Source of the DNA: Pontibacillus salicampi
Lineage (GTDB): Bacteria; Bacillota; Bacilli; Bacillales; BH030062
Direction of reading: 5' to 3'
DNA: 64,000 nucleotides
Assembly: GCF_042434395.1 (NCBI RefSeq)
Contig: NZ_JBHLTP010000013.1
Coordinates: 558,001-622,000 of the forward strand
Under the pieces are notes generated by a model that did no database searches, was not told the DNA's origin, and was given only the letters and a program-made list of their open reading frames with translations. Position numbers and translations under genes: made by a program. This document shows, one piece after another, positions 34,880 to 42,972 of the stretch. Position 1 is the stretch's first letter, and each line of letters opens with the position of its first letter.

Positions 34880-36280
34880 ATGAAATTTTCCAACAAGTGG
34901 AGTTTAAGCATGATTGCGTTATTCGTAGTCATAGTACTAGCAGCTTGTAGTAATGATAGTGGCGGTACTGCTGAAGAAAATCAATCACAATCGGAGGCGG
35001 ATGCTTCCACCGAAGAGAGTGAGAATACGGAGGCTTCTAGTGGAGAGCAGACAGAAATTACTTTCTGGCACGCCATGGGCGGCGATACGCAAACCACGCT
35101 GGAAGAGATTGTAGCGAATTTTAATGAAGACAATCCGAATATAACAGTAAATCCGCAATATCAAGGTTCTTACGATGAAGCATTAACGAAATTTAGAAGC
35201 GTTGGCGGCAGCAACGATGCGCCTGCTATTATTCAAACGTACGAAATTGGGACAAGATATATGATCGACAGTGGTTTTGTTGAGCCGGTGCAAACCTTCA
35301 TAGACGAAGATAACTACGATACTTCTCAGTTGGAAGAAAACATAACGAATTATTATACAGTAGACGGGAAGATGTATTCCATGCCATTCAACTCCTCTAC
35401 TCCTGTGCTTATTTACAATAAGGATGCATTTAAAGAAGCGGGCCTTGACCCAGAAAACCCTCCTCGCACGTACAGTGAAATGAAGGATGCAGCACAGAAG
35501 CTAACTGTGTCAAAGGACGGTAATGTAGAACAGTATGGCTTCTCCATGTTAAACCATGGCTGGTTTTTTGAGGAGCTTGTTTATACACAAGGTGGATATT
35601 ACGTAAATGAACAAAACGGCAGAGCAGGTACTCCTAAGGAAGCAACCTTTAGTGGGGAAGAAGGTCAACGAGTATTTAATTTCTTAAATGATCTGAATAA
35701 AGAGGGCGCATTTGGTAACTTTGGTTCCAAATGGGATGATATTCGTGCGGCATTCCAATCTGGCAAAACGGCTATGTATATGGACTCCTCTGCTGGTGTG
35801 AGAGGAATCATTGACAATTCTGATTTTGAAGTTGGAGTGGCCTATATCCCTCACCCTGATGATGTAGAACCAGAAGGAGTAGCTATTGGTGGTGCTTCTA
35901 TCTGGATGTCTAATGGAATTGAAGAAGAAAAGCAGCAGGCAGCCTGGGAGTTTATGAAATATTTAACGACTTCTGAGGTCCAAGCGAAATGGCATGTGGA
36001 AACAGGCTATTTCTCTATTAATCCTGATGCATACGAAGAAAGTATTGTAACCGAAGAGTATGAAAAGTATCCACAGCTTCAAGTTACAGTGAATCAGCTT
36101 CAGGATACAAAATCCACCAAGGCTACGCAGGGTGCGCTCATTTCTGTTTTCCCTGAATCCAGAAAGCATGTAGTCACCGCATTAGAGAAACTTTATCAAG
36201 GAACAGAGCCAAAGGATGCTTTAGAAGAAGCAGCTAAACAGACAAATCGTGCAATAGAAGTGTCTGAGCGCTCCAACTAA
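34880..36280 (+). CDS. ugpB: Extracellular solute-binding lipoprotein, UgpB type
   Basis: 466 residues. Lipoprotein signal with lipobox LAAC (Cys near 22), a low-complexity acidic linker (Ser/Glu/Asp, about 25-58), then a cluster-D solute-binding fold: ITFWHAMGGDTQTTLEEIV, ALTKFRSVGG, YSMPFNSSTPVLIYNKDAF, WMSNG and ATQGALISVFPESR. The WHAMGG and PFNSSTPVL segments match the glycerol-3-phosphate site region of UgpB as I recall it. Delivers glycerol-3-phosphate or glycerophosphocholine-type substrates to UgpAE. Confidence 0.92.
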   Translation: MKFSNKWSLSMIALFVVIVLAACSNDSGGTAEENQSQSEADASTEESENTEASSGEQTEITFWHAMGGDTQTTLEEIVANFNEDNPNITVNPQYQGSYDEALTKFRSVGGSNDAPAIIQTYEIGTRYMIDSGFVEPVQTFIDEDNYDTSQLEENITNYYTVDGKMYSMPFNSSTPVLIYNKDAFKEAGLDPENPPRTYSEMKDAAQKLTVSKDGNVEQYGFSMLNHGWFFEELVYTQGGYYVNEQNGRAGTPKEATFSGEEGQRVFNFLNDLNKEGAFGNFGSKWDDIRAAFQSGKTAMYMDSSAGVRGIIDNSDFEVGVAYIPHPDDVEPEGVAIGGASIWMSNGIEEEKQQAAWEFMKYLTTSEVQAKWHVETGYFSINPDAYEESIVTEEYEKYPQLQVTVNQLQDTKSTKATQGALISVFPESRKHVVTALEKLYQGTEPKDALEEAAKQTNRAIEVSERSN

Positions 36281-36288
36281 GTAACTAG

Positions 36289-36315
36289 CAGCACCACTCT
36301 ATAAGGGTGGTGCTT
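36289..36315 (+). terminator. Partial terminator after ugpB
   Basis: AGCACCACTC-TATA-GGGTGGTGCT hairpin with a weak T tract, so some readthrough into the phosphodiesterase gene is likely. Confidence 0.55.
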
Positions 36316-36451
36316 ACTTATAATGCTTTACTCTGTATGAATGTGCTGTTATTGCTATCCTTAAACGCCCTCAAAAAGGATGAAACAGCAGTTATCCATC
36401 TTTATTTCAGAGTAGAGCCTTTTATGAATAGCTATGGGAAAAGGAGAATGC

Positions 36452-37186
36452 ATGATGAACATTTTTGCTCACAGAGGCAGTAGTGGGTTTTATCCGGAGA
36501 ATACGATGATCGCATTTGAAAAGGCCATTGATGATGGCGTGCATGGCGTGGAGCTAGACGTTCAACTGACTAAGGATGGACAAATGGTTGTAATACACGA
36601 TGAAACGATCACTCGTACGACCAATGGAGCTGGGTATGTGAAAGATTTTACCTTGCATGAATTGAAGCAGTACGATGCAGGCGGGTGGTTTCCCTACCCT
36701 AGTATGCAGCGCATACCTACTTTAGACGAGGTGCTGAGATTATTACAGCCTACCTCATTACAGGTAAATATAGAGTTAAAAAATGATGTGATACCCTATG
36801 CTGGTCTAGAGGAGAAAGTAGTGTCCATTATTCAGGAATACAATATGGAGAGTCGAATTATCCTATCCTCGTTTGTACCACAAAGCATCCAGAAGGTGTC
36901 TCAATTAGCACCTTTCGTGGAGAGGGCTTTATTATGCATGGAGAATCAACAGGACCCGATAGAACAGTTACATAAATACAATGCCAATGCCCTCCACTGT
37001 CATTATCGACTAATCAGTCCTAGTCTCCTGGAAAGAGCCAAAGCATTACATATCCCTATACGTGTGTTTACAGTAAACGATAAGGATAACTGGTTACGTA
37101 TGATGGAGTTAGGGGTGGATGCAATTTTTACAGATTACCCATTAGAGAAAAAAAGGGGGAAAGCTTCAGGAGATGTGGTAGGTTAG
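36452..37186 (+). CDS. glpQ: Glycerophosphodiester phosphodiesterase
   Basis: About 245 residues; start at ATG 36452 or 36455, AAAAGGAG lying just upstream. Cytosolic GDPD of the UgpQ type: NIFAHRGSSGFYPENTMIAF with catalytic His and the first metal ligands, VELDVQLTKDGQMVVIHDET with the second His, IELKND, and VNDKDNWLRMMELGVDAIFTDYP. Hydrolyses glycerophosphodiesters to glycerol-3-phosphate plus alcohol. No signal peptide, so it acts on diesters after uptake by the Ugp transporter encoded next door; together with GlpP they make a coherent regulon. Confidence 0.93.
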   Translation: MMNIFAHRGSSGFYPENTMIAFEKAIDDGVHGVELDVQLTKDGQMVVIHDETITRTTNGAGYVKDFTLHELKQYDAGGWFPYPSMQRIPTLDEVLRLLQPTSLQVNIELKNDVIPYAGLEEKVVSIIQEYNMESRIILSSFVPQSIQKVSQLAPFVERALLCMENQQDPIEQLHKYNANALHCHYRLISPSLLERAKALHIPIRVFTVNDKDNWLRMMELGVDAIFTDYPLEKKRGKASGDVVG

Positions 37187-37292
37187 GGAGCACCCTTTGT
37201 ACATAGATATTTCTTTTGACGCGCCTCGGGTTAAATTAGAAAAGGAATTTGTGAAGGAGTGCAGAATATAAGAGGGAGGATGGTGAGAGAAG

Positions 37293-38057
37293 ATGGATGG
37301 GAAGAAATTGTTAGAGGTATTTCATAAGGAATTAAGAGCAGAAGCGGTAACACCTGGTTACATAAGGGAAGATACCGGGGAGGTAGTGAGGCATGTATCC
37401 CAGCATAAAGAGCGGGGGTTTATTCTAGATTCTCGAATAACTATGCAAAATGCAGCAGCAGTTATTCAAAAGCAAATAGATTTCTTTCAGGAGCGTGGGG
37501 AACCATTTGAATGGAAGGTATACAGCTATGATAAGCCGGACAACCTTGTAGAGTTGCTTGAAGCACATGGCTTCATTACAGAAGAGGAGGAAGCGTTAAT
37601 GGTTATCGACCATACGAATAAAGATTTGTCTTCTGGCTTCCAAATCGCTGTAAAAGAACTCGTTACACAAGAGGAGATCCAATCTCTCATTGCTCTAGAG
37701 GAGGAGATATGGGGTACCTCCCATCAGGAGCTGGGACGGAGGCTGTGGAGAGATAAGCAGGAGCACCCAGACTCTTTATTTTTATATGGGGTATGGGAGG
37801 GAGGAGCTCTGGTTAGTGGTGCTTGGATGTACCTTGAACAAAATAGTTCCTTTGCTAGCTTGTGGGGAGGCTCTACGCTGCCTGAATTTCGAAAAAAGGG
37901 CTATTATACAGCATTGTTAGCTGCAAGGGCTCAGAAAGCAGCTGAACAGGGATATCCATATCTAATGGTGGATGCTAGCCCTATGAGTAGACCGATTCTA
38001 GAACGGAACGGGTTTCAATGCCTAGCTTATTCCTATGAATGCCAGTCGCCAGAGTAG
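37293..38057 (+). CDS. GNAT family N-acetyltransferase
   Basis: 254 residues: a poorly recognisable N-terminal half (about 1-115) and a C-terminal GNAT domain (about 120-250). Seen: EEIWGTSHQELGRRL, GALVSGAWMYLE, LWGGSTLPEFRKKGYYTALLAARAQKA (acetyl-CoA loop R-K-K-G-Y-Y) and VDASPMSRPILERNGFQ. Substrate unknown. The ATG is preceded by GAGGGAGGATGG, somewhat far, with a purine stretch nearer. Converges with glnA on a strong terminator. Confidence 0.87.
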   Translation: MDGKKLLEVFHKELRAEAVTPGYIREDTGEVVRHVSQHKERGFILDSRITMQNAAAVIQKQIDFFQERGEPFEWKVYSYDKPDNLVELLEAHGFITEEEEALMVIDHTNKDLSSGFQIAVKELVTQEEIQSLIALEEEIWGTSHQELGRRLWRDKQEHPDSLFLYGVWEGGALVSGAWMYLEQNSSFASLWGGSTLPEFRKKGYYTALLAARAQKAAEQGYPYLMVDASPMSRPILERNGFQCLAYSYECQSPE

Positions 38058-38062
38058 GCAGA

Positions 38063-38098
38063 AAAAAGCCCTGCGTCCAAGTCGGATGCAGGGCTTTT
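38063..38098 (+). terminator. Bidirectional terminator between GNAT gene and glnA
   Basis: AAAAGCCCTGCGTCC / GGATGCAGGGCTTTT, nearly perfect 15-bp stem with A and T flanks. Confidence 0.9.
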
Positions 38099-38109
38099 GT
38101 ATAGCATAA

Positions 38110-39420
38110 TTAGTGGTTCATATAATGATCAATTTCCCATTGGCTTACTTGCAGGGAATATTCTGTCCATTCAGCTAGTTTTTCTTCGATAAAGATGCTG
38201 GAAGTGTGGTCGCCTAGTGCATTCATAAGGACTGAATCCTTGCTTAAGGCGTGAACTGCTTCCTTCAAATTGGTTGGAAGAGTTGGTACGGTTTCGTCCA
38301 CTACTTCATACAGGTTACGAGTTTCTGCAGCGCCTGGGTCTAGCTCCTGACGAATACCTTCTAAACCAGCGTGAATCAATACAGCTAGTGCTAAATACGG
38401 GTTTGCTGTAGGGTCTGGGTTACGTACCTCAAAACGAGTACCCTTTCCACGAGTGGATGGAACACGAATCATACAGCTACGGTTAGAGTGAGACCATGCT
38501 ACACTAACAGGAGCCTCATAACCTGGTACAAGGCGCTTGTATGAGTTTACGCTAGGGTTTGTAATTGCGGAAATACCACTAGCGTGGTGAAGAATACCGG
38601 CCATGAAATGCTTCATTGTTTGAGAAATGCCGTCCTCTGCATTTTCATCAGCAAATGCGCTCTCCCCATCCTTGAAAAGAGAAAGGTGGGCGTGCATTCC
38701 TGAGCCGTTCGCACCAGCAATTGGCTTCGGCATGAATGTAGCGTGAAAATCATGGTTAGATGCCACATCTTTTACTACATTTTTAAAAGTTTGAATGTTA
38801 TCTGCTGTTGTTAGTAAATCATCAAAGCGGAAATTAATTTCGTGCTGACCTTGAGCTACCTCGTGGTGGTTCGCTTCCATTTCGAAACCGAAATCTTTTA
38901 GAACACGAACGATGTCCCGACGTACTTTATCTCCTTTATCTTTTGGAGATGCGTCGAAGTAACCGCCACGGTCGTTACGTTGACGAATTGGGTAACCATC
39001 CTCGCAAAGCTTGAAAAGGAAAAATTCAGGTTCTGGACCAACATTGACGGAATAGCCCATATCTTCTGCTTTTTGTACAGCTCTTTTCAGGATTTGACGA
39101 GGGTCACCCTCAAATGGAGTGCCATCTGGTGTATAAATATCGCAGATGAAGCGTGCGGTACGGTCTTCGTCTATTTTATTAGGTAAAATCTTGAAGGTGT
39201 TTAAATCCGGTACTAAATACATATCACTTTCCTGTATATCAGAAAAACCGGAAATGGAAGAACTGTCGAACATAGCTTCGTTGTCTAGAATGCTATCCAT
39301 TTCTTCAATAGGTAGTTCAACATTTTTTGTGTACCCAAGCATGTCTGTGAATTCTAGTAGGATAAATTCAACCTTGTTATCTAGCATCTCCTGTTTAACG
39401 CCTTCTTTAGTGTAACTCAT
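38110..39420 (-). CDS. glnA: Type I glutamine synthetase, orphan (no glnR neighbour)
   Basis: 436 residues from MSYTKEGVKQ, with AGAGGAG upstream. ATP-dependent condensation of glutamate and ammonia; dodecameric. Landmarks: MFDSSSISGF, GPEPEFFLFK (metal Glu), NHHEVAQGQHEINF, KPIAGANGSGMHAHLSL, TNPSVNSYKRLVPGYEAP (the Glu flap) and FEVRNPDPTANPYLAL. Compared with B. subtilis GlnA as remembered, the Arg at position 62 (GFVRIEE) is Asp61 here (GFSDIQE), a site tied to feedback inhibition in GSI-alpha enzymes. The normal glnR-glnA arrangement is absent, so this is likely a second paralogue. A GlnR/TnrA box lies 71 bp upstream. Confidence 0.95.
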   Translation of the reverse strand: MSYTKEGVKQEMLDNKVEFILLEFTDMLGYTKNVELPIEEMDSILDNEAMFDSSSISGFSDIQESDMYLVPDLNTFKILPNKIDEDRTARFICDIYTPDGTPFEGDPRQILKRAVQKAEDMGYSVNVGPEPEFFLFKLCEDGYPIRQRNDRGGYFDASPKDKGDKVRRDIVRVLKDFGFEMEANHHEVAQGQHEINFRFDDLLTTADNIQTFKNVVKDVASNHDFHATFMPKPIAGANGSGMHAHLSLFKDGESAFADENAEDGISQTMKHFMAGILHHASGISAITNPSVNSYKRLVPGYEAPVSVAWSHSNRSCMIRVPSTRGKGTRFEVRNPDPTANPYLALAVLIHAGLEGIRQELDPGAAETRNLYEVVDETVPTLPTNLKEAVHALSKDSVLMNALGDHTSSIFIEEKLAEWTEYSLQVSQWEIDHYMNH

Positions 39421-39730
39421 AAGGTCTCCTCTCTTTTTCCTCAATGTATTTAGTGTTTATCCCTGGGGGAAAAACATCTTTGATTCCTTATGTTAAGAAT
39501 TCTAACACATGATGTTATAAAAGCGAACCCTTTCATTTAAATTAATTTTTAAATAATTTGTAAATCCGCTAAAAATACTGATGTGAAGATTTTACATCGC
39601 TATTTTTAGATGAAAAGCACTAGGGTTTTTCCGGTGCTATGGTGAATAGGTTATATAACGAAGGACATAGTAGGAAGTACATGAACAGTTTCTCCTTCAT
39701 GATCAACAACTATGTATGGAGGTGAAGGAT
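39421..39730. other. Divergent upstream region of glnA and a small acidic gene
   Basis: 310 bases. Besides the GlnR/TnrA box it holds a second palindrome GATGTGAA-GAT-TTTACATC (39580-39598), which resembles but does not fit the GlnR consensus (spacing two bases short), and a hairpin AGCAC / GTGCT at about 39617-39640. Confidence 0.5.
39491..39507 (-). promoter_or_regulatory. GlnR/TnrA binding site upstream of glnA
   Basis: TGTTAAGAATTCTAACA, a perfect 17-bp palindrome that fits the consensus TGTNAN7TNACA exactly. On the minus strand it overlaps TAGAAT, a plausible -10. Nitrogen control of this glnA is therefore well supported. Confidence 0.85.
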
Positions 39731-39868
39731 GTGGATAAACCAGTCCATTATGATGGAAGCTTGCATAATGAAGAAGTAATGATGGAAGAAGTAGAAGTAA
39801 ATGTAACAGAAGAAGCACGAAGAAATATTAGCGGCAACCCTTATCTGAATCAGGAAAAGCAACAATAG
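39731..39868 (+). CDS. Small acidic protein, 45 residues, unknown
   Basis: Starts at GTG (MDKPVHYDGSLHNEE) six bases after GGAGGTG and ends TAG at 39866-39868, followed by a terminator with eight T residues. Sequence is Glu/Val rich in the middle (MMEEVEVNVTEEARR) and ends NPYLNQEKQQ. No membrane segment or known family. Ribosome site, length and terminator together make a genuine short gene likely. Confidence 0.65.
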   Translation: MDKPVHYDGSLHNEEVMMEEVEVNVTEEARRNISGNPYLNQEKQQ

Positions 39869-39872
39869 AAGG

Positions 39873-39898
39873 AGGCCTTTAAGAGGTCTTTTTTTTTA
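39873..39898 (+). terminator. Terminator of the small acidic gene
   Basis: AGGCCT / AGGTCT short stem (one wobble) with a long T run (39889-39898). Confidence 0.65.
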
Positions 39899-39912
39899 TG
39901 TAATCAAAACTC

Positions 39913-39974
39913 TTGCAATTTCAAAGGGCGTATTATATTATTATCTTGAATTAAAAATAAATGAATTCGAGATA
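39913..39974 (+). promoter_or_regulatory. azoR promoter with MhqR-like operator
   Basis: TTGCAA (39913-39918), 17 bp, TATTAT (39936-39941). Directly downstream, TATCTTGAATT (39942-39952) and AATTCGAGATA (39964-39974) form an inverted repeat whose right part equals half of the MhqR consensus TATCTCGAATTCGAGATA, as I recall it. MhqR represses azoreductases and quinone-response genes in B. subtilis. Confidence 0.6.
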
Positions 39975-40036
39975 GTTGTTAATTACAGTAAATCTAGAAA
40001 TAATAAACTATCATATTCAAAAAAGGAGCTAACATT

Positions 40037-40663
40037 ATGGCACACGTATTGTATATTACCGCGCACCCGCATGACGAAACTGCTTCTTATAGCATGGCTG
40101 TAGGGAAAGCATTCATGGATGCATACAAAGAAGCTAATCCAGCAGATGAGGTAACCCACATTGATTTGTATAATGAGTATATTCCACACATTGATGCGGA
40201 TATCTTTAATGGATGGGGAAAATTACAATCAGGTGATCAACTATCTGCAGAAGAACAAAAGAAAATTAATCGTTTAGGTGAACTGTCCGAGCAATTTATC
40301 GCTGCAGACAAATATGTATTTGTAAATCCAATGTGGAACTTCTCCTTCCCGCCTCTTATGAAGGCTTACATTGATTCTGTAGCTGTTGCAGGGAAATCCT
40401 TTAAATATACAGAACAAGGTCCGGTGGGACTATTAACGGATAAGAAAGCATTTCATATTCAATCTAACGGTGGTATTTACTCAGAAGGTCCAGCAGCGGG
40501 AATGGAATCAGGGCATCGTTACTTAAACACTGTGATGCAATTCTTTGGAGTACCTTCCTTCGAGAAAGTTTTTGTAGAAGGACATGCTGCAATGCCAGAT
40601 AAGGCTGAAGAAATTAAAGAGAATGCTATCGCTCGTGCGAAAGATGCTGCACAAACATTTTAA
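40037..40663 (+). CDS. azoR: FMN-dependent NADH-azoreductase
   Basis: 208 residues, flavodoxin-like fold of the AzoR1/AzoR2 family. Landmarks: VLYITAHPHDETASYSMAVGKAF (FMN phosphate loop), HIDLYNEYIPHID, VNPMWNFSFPPLMKAYIDSV (FMN contact, P-M-W-N) and SNGGIYSEGPAAGMESGHRYL. Reduces azo dyes and quinones by two-electron transfer and so protects against quinone stress. AAAAGGAG precedes the ATG. The upstream promoter carries an MhqR-like operator. Single-gene unit with its own terminator. Confidence 0.95.
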   Translation: MAHVLYITAHPHDETASYSMAVGKAFMDAYKEANPADEVTHIDLYNEYIPHIDADIFNGWGKLQSGDQLSAEEQKKINRLGELSEQFIAADKYVFVNPMWNFSFPPLMKAYIDSVAVAGKSFKYTEQGPVGLLTDKKAFHIQSNGGIYSEGPAAGMESGHRYLNTVMQFFGVPSFEKVFVEGHAAMPDKAEEIKENAIARAKDAAQTF

Positions 40664-40676
40664 TATGCTGGTATAA

Positions 40677-40718
40677 AAAGGGCTATATCACTCGAAAAAA
40701 AGTGATATAGCCCTTTTC
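40677..40718 (+). terminator. Bidirectional terminator between azoR and peroxiredoxin-like gene
   Basis: AAAAGGGCTATATCACT / AGTGATATAGCCCTTTT, a perfect 17-bp stem. Confidence 0.92.
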
Positions 40719-40741
40719 TTCTTTATATAAAGCTGCCTAAT

Positions 40742-41386
40742 TTAGGCTTTCTTTAATTCCTCCAGCACCTCAGATGGCTCTGCACGATCTTTATAGTCTG
40801 CTTTTGTATATTCATATGCAATAGTACCATCCTTAGAAATGACATAAGTGGCTGCTACAGGCAGAGTCCAAGAATTATCATTGTTCTTTTCTTCCAATCC
40901 GAACTCTTTTTCTTTATAAATGTCGATTAAATAATCTGGAAGGTGATAGACAAGGTTGAATTCATCTGCCACGTTGTTTCCTTCATCGCTTAAGACGTGG
41001 AATTGCAAATCATTTTTCTCTTGAGTAGATAGAGAGGCATCTGGTGTTTGTGGACTAATTGCGATAAGCTGTCCACCAGCTCCATGGATGTCTTCTAGAA
41101 TATCTTGGTATGCCTTAAGTTCCATATTGCAATATGGGCACCAGCCGCCTCGATAAAATGTTACGATGACAGGGCCATCCTCCAGCACATCATATAGGTT
41201 TACCTGGGAACCTTTTGCATCAGGTAGTGTGAAATCGGGAGCCTCCTGTCCGACCTTCAATCCTTTACCTTCAGAGGAATTTTCAAGTTCTTCTATAGCT
41301 TGGCTCATTTGCTCCTGCATTTCTGCGGGAGCCTTTTGTTTAAATTTCTCAATATACTCCTTGTACTGCTGTTGCATAGTTGTCAT
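40742..41386 (-). CDS. Peroxiredoxin-like (AhpC/TSA) family protein
   Basis: 214 residues. A helical N-terminal extension (1-42) precedes a thioredoxin-fold AhpC/TSA domain: GQEAPDFTLPDAKG, VTFYRGGWCPYCNMEL with Cys83 and Cys86, and LQFHVLSDEGN. The FYRGGWCPYC motif is typical of the peroxiredoxin-like group, where a CxxC replaces the PxxxTxxC of true peroxiredoxins, so it may be a thiol-disulfide reductase rather than a peroxidase. AAAGGGG ribosome site upstream. Likely part of oxidative defence together with the neighbouring azoR. Confidence 0.9.
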   Translation of the reverse strand: MTTMQQQYKEYIEKFKQKAPAEMQEQMSQAIEELENSSEGKGLKVGQEAPDFTLPDAKGSQVNLYDVLEDGPVIVTFYRGGWCPYCNMELKAYQDILEDIHGAGGQLIAISPQTPDASLSTQEKNDLQFHVLSDEGNNVADEFNLVYHLPDYLIDIYKEKEFGLEEKNNDNSWTLPVAATYVISKDGTIAYEYTKADYKDRAEPSEVLEELKKA

Positions 41387-41665
41387 GATATCTACCCCTT
41401 TCTGAGCATACCAATTAGTATGATGAAGATTTTACAGTTGAAGTATATCAATTATTTGATGCGTTCTCTAATCATGCGCTCGTAAAGGCGATATATGCAT
41501 CCAAAGGATTAGAAGTATTTGTGATCTGGAAAACTTTTGGTGGAATGGGCTCATTTCTCATATAGAATCTTTCGACTTATATAACTGTAATCGTTCCCGG
41601 CCGATGAAGAGAGTGGCAGGGCGAAACGCTCTGTACCATATTGATAGAAGGAGTGACGTATTCAA

Positions 41666-42790
41666 ATGAAGCAAGTGAAGCAGTTTCTGTTTGTCGTAGT
41701 AAGTATGGTTCTATTAGTGAGCCCTTTACAGCAGGCCCATGCAGCTGAGGCACTTACCGTTCAGGAAGCTATGAAGGAGTACGACGGAACTAAGGTAACA
41801 GTGGAAGGTTATATTGTTGGTGTCCCAACTTCTGTGTACCATGTAGAGCAAAGTAATTTTTCAAGTAACTACGCACTTGCTTTAGCTGATGACCCTAATG
41901 AAACACAGCAGAGTGATATGATTTATATAAAGCTTGATAGTCAATATCGCAGTGAATATGGTCTGCAGAACAACCCTGATAACATGGGAGATTTTATTGA
42001 AGTAAGCGGAGAACGTGATGACTATTTCAGTCACGATGGTGTCGAATACGTCACTTCTATTCAGACGAAACAGGACAATGGTGGTAATGGGAATGATGGT
42101 GGTGATACAAGTGGAAGCTATTATGACAGTGCTTCTGGTCTGACGGGCTCCTCGTTGAAAACAGAGTTACATACTATCATCGATGATCATACAGAATTAT
42201 CATACGATGATGTATGGGGGGCATTGAGAGTAACTGATCAGGACCCTTACAATAGCTCTAATGTACTGTTGTTATACACCGGCAGGTCTCAATCCAAATA
42301 TGAGAATGGTGGAAACATAGATGATTGGAACCGCGAACACGTTTGGGCAAAATCCCACGGTGATTTCGGTACAACGATGGGAGCAGGAACAGACATACAC
42401 CATTTACGACCTACTGATTCCACAGTCAATTCCTCAAGAGGGAACAAAGACTTTGATAATGGCGGCTCCGCACAAGGGGAGGCTGCTGGTACTTATGCCG
42501 ACGCGGATTCGTGGGAACCAAGAGATGAAGTAAAGGGCGACGTAGCCAGAATGGTGTTTTATATGGCAGTTCGTTATGAAGGGGGAAGCGGCGAACCTGA
42601 TTTGGAAGTTGCGAACTATACCGGAACAAGCGGTTCTCAACTTGGCAAGTTATCAACACTGAAGCAATGGCATGAGCAAGACCCAGTCAGCACCTTTGAG
42701 GAACGCCGGAATGATATCATCTTCTCCGATTATCAAGGAAACCGTAATCCATTTATAGATCATCCAGAATACGTAGAACAAATCTGGTAA
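41666..42790 (+). CDS. Secreted endonuclease I family nuclease with OB-like N-domain
   Basis: 374 residues. Signal peptide (1-27, cleavage after QQAHA-AEA); an OB-fold-like DUF6359-type domain (about 28-135: LTVQEAMKEYDGTKVTVEGYIVG ... FIEVSGERDDYF, here quoted in parts); a Gly/Asn/Asp linker; and endonuclease I (about 148-374) with WNREHVWAKSHG, GTDIHHLRPTD and VNSSRGNKDFDNGG, the His-metal finger of the family. Degrades DNA or RNA outside the cell, as B. subtilis YhcR and YurI do, for nutrient scavenging. GAAGGAGTGA precedes the ATG; strong terminator follows. Confidence 0.93.
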   Translation: MKQVKQFLFVVVSMVLLVSPLQQAHAAEALTVQEAMKEYDGTKVTVEGYIVGVPTSVYHVEQSNFSSNYALALADDPNETQQSDMIYIKLDSQYRSEYGLQNNPDNMGDFIEVSGERDDYFSHDGVEYVTSIQTKQDNGGNGNDGGDTSGSYYDSASGLTGSSLKTELHTIIDDHTELSYDDVWGALRVTDQDPYNSSNVLLLYTGRSQSKYENGGNIDDWNREHVWAKSHGDFGTTMGAGTDIHHLRPTDSTVNSSRGNKDFDNGGSAQGEAAGTYADADSWEPRDEVKGDVARMVFYMAVRYEGGSGEPDLEVANYTGTSGSQLGKLSTLKQWHEQDPVSTFEERRNDIIFSDYQGNRNPFIDHPEYVEQIW

Positions 42791-42792
42791 TG

Positions 42793-42828
42793 AAAAAGGA
42801 GCAGCCGCTTGTGCTGCTCCTTTTTTTC
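42793..42828 (+). terminator. Terminator of the endonuclease gene
   Basis: AAAAAGGAGCAGC / GCTGCTCCTTTTTTT, perfect 13-bp stem. Confidence 0.9.
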
Positions 42829-42884
42829 TATAAGAATCAGTTAAAGATCACTATCGAAGTTTTGGAGGGATTTTAGTAGAGAAA

Positions 42885-42920
42885 TTGATTGGGCTGGAAT
42901 GACTCTGCTTTCCAATGGCC
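42885..42920. repeat. Half-copy of the inverted-repeat family (copy E)
   Basis: TTGATTGGGCTGGAAT (42885-42900) equals 16 of the 20 bases of the left arm of copy C, and is followed by CTGCTTTCCAATGGCC, a decayed version of the CGCTTTCC-CGG core. No right arm is present. Confidence 0.6.
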
Positions 42921-42972
42921 CTATCATTAGGTTAAGAAAGGTATTCAGCTGAAAACTACTTCAGGGCACCTT

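Noticed and set aside
36289..36315. GGGTGGTGC resembling a T-box antiterminator element
   Set aside because: It is simply the right arm of a hairpin after ugpB; no specifier stem and no aminoacyl-tRNA-related gene follows.
39580..39598. Second GlnR/TnrA box
   Set aside because: The palindrome has TGT and ACA arms but the inner spacing is two bases short of the consensus.
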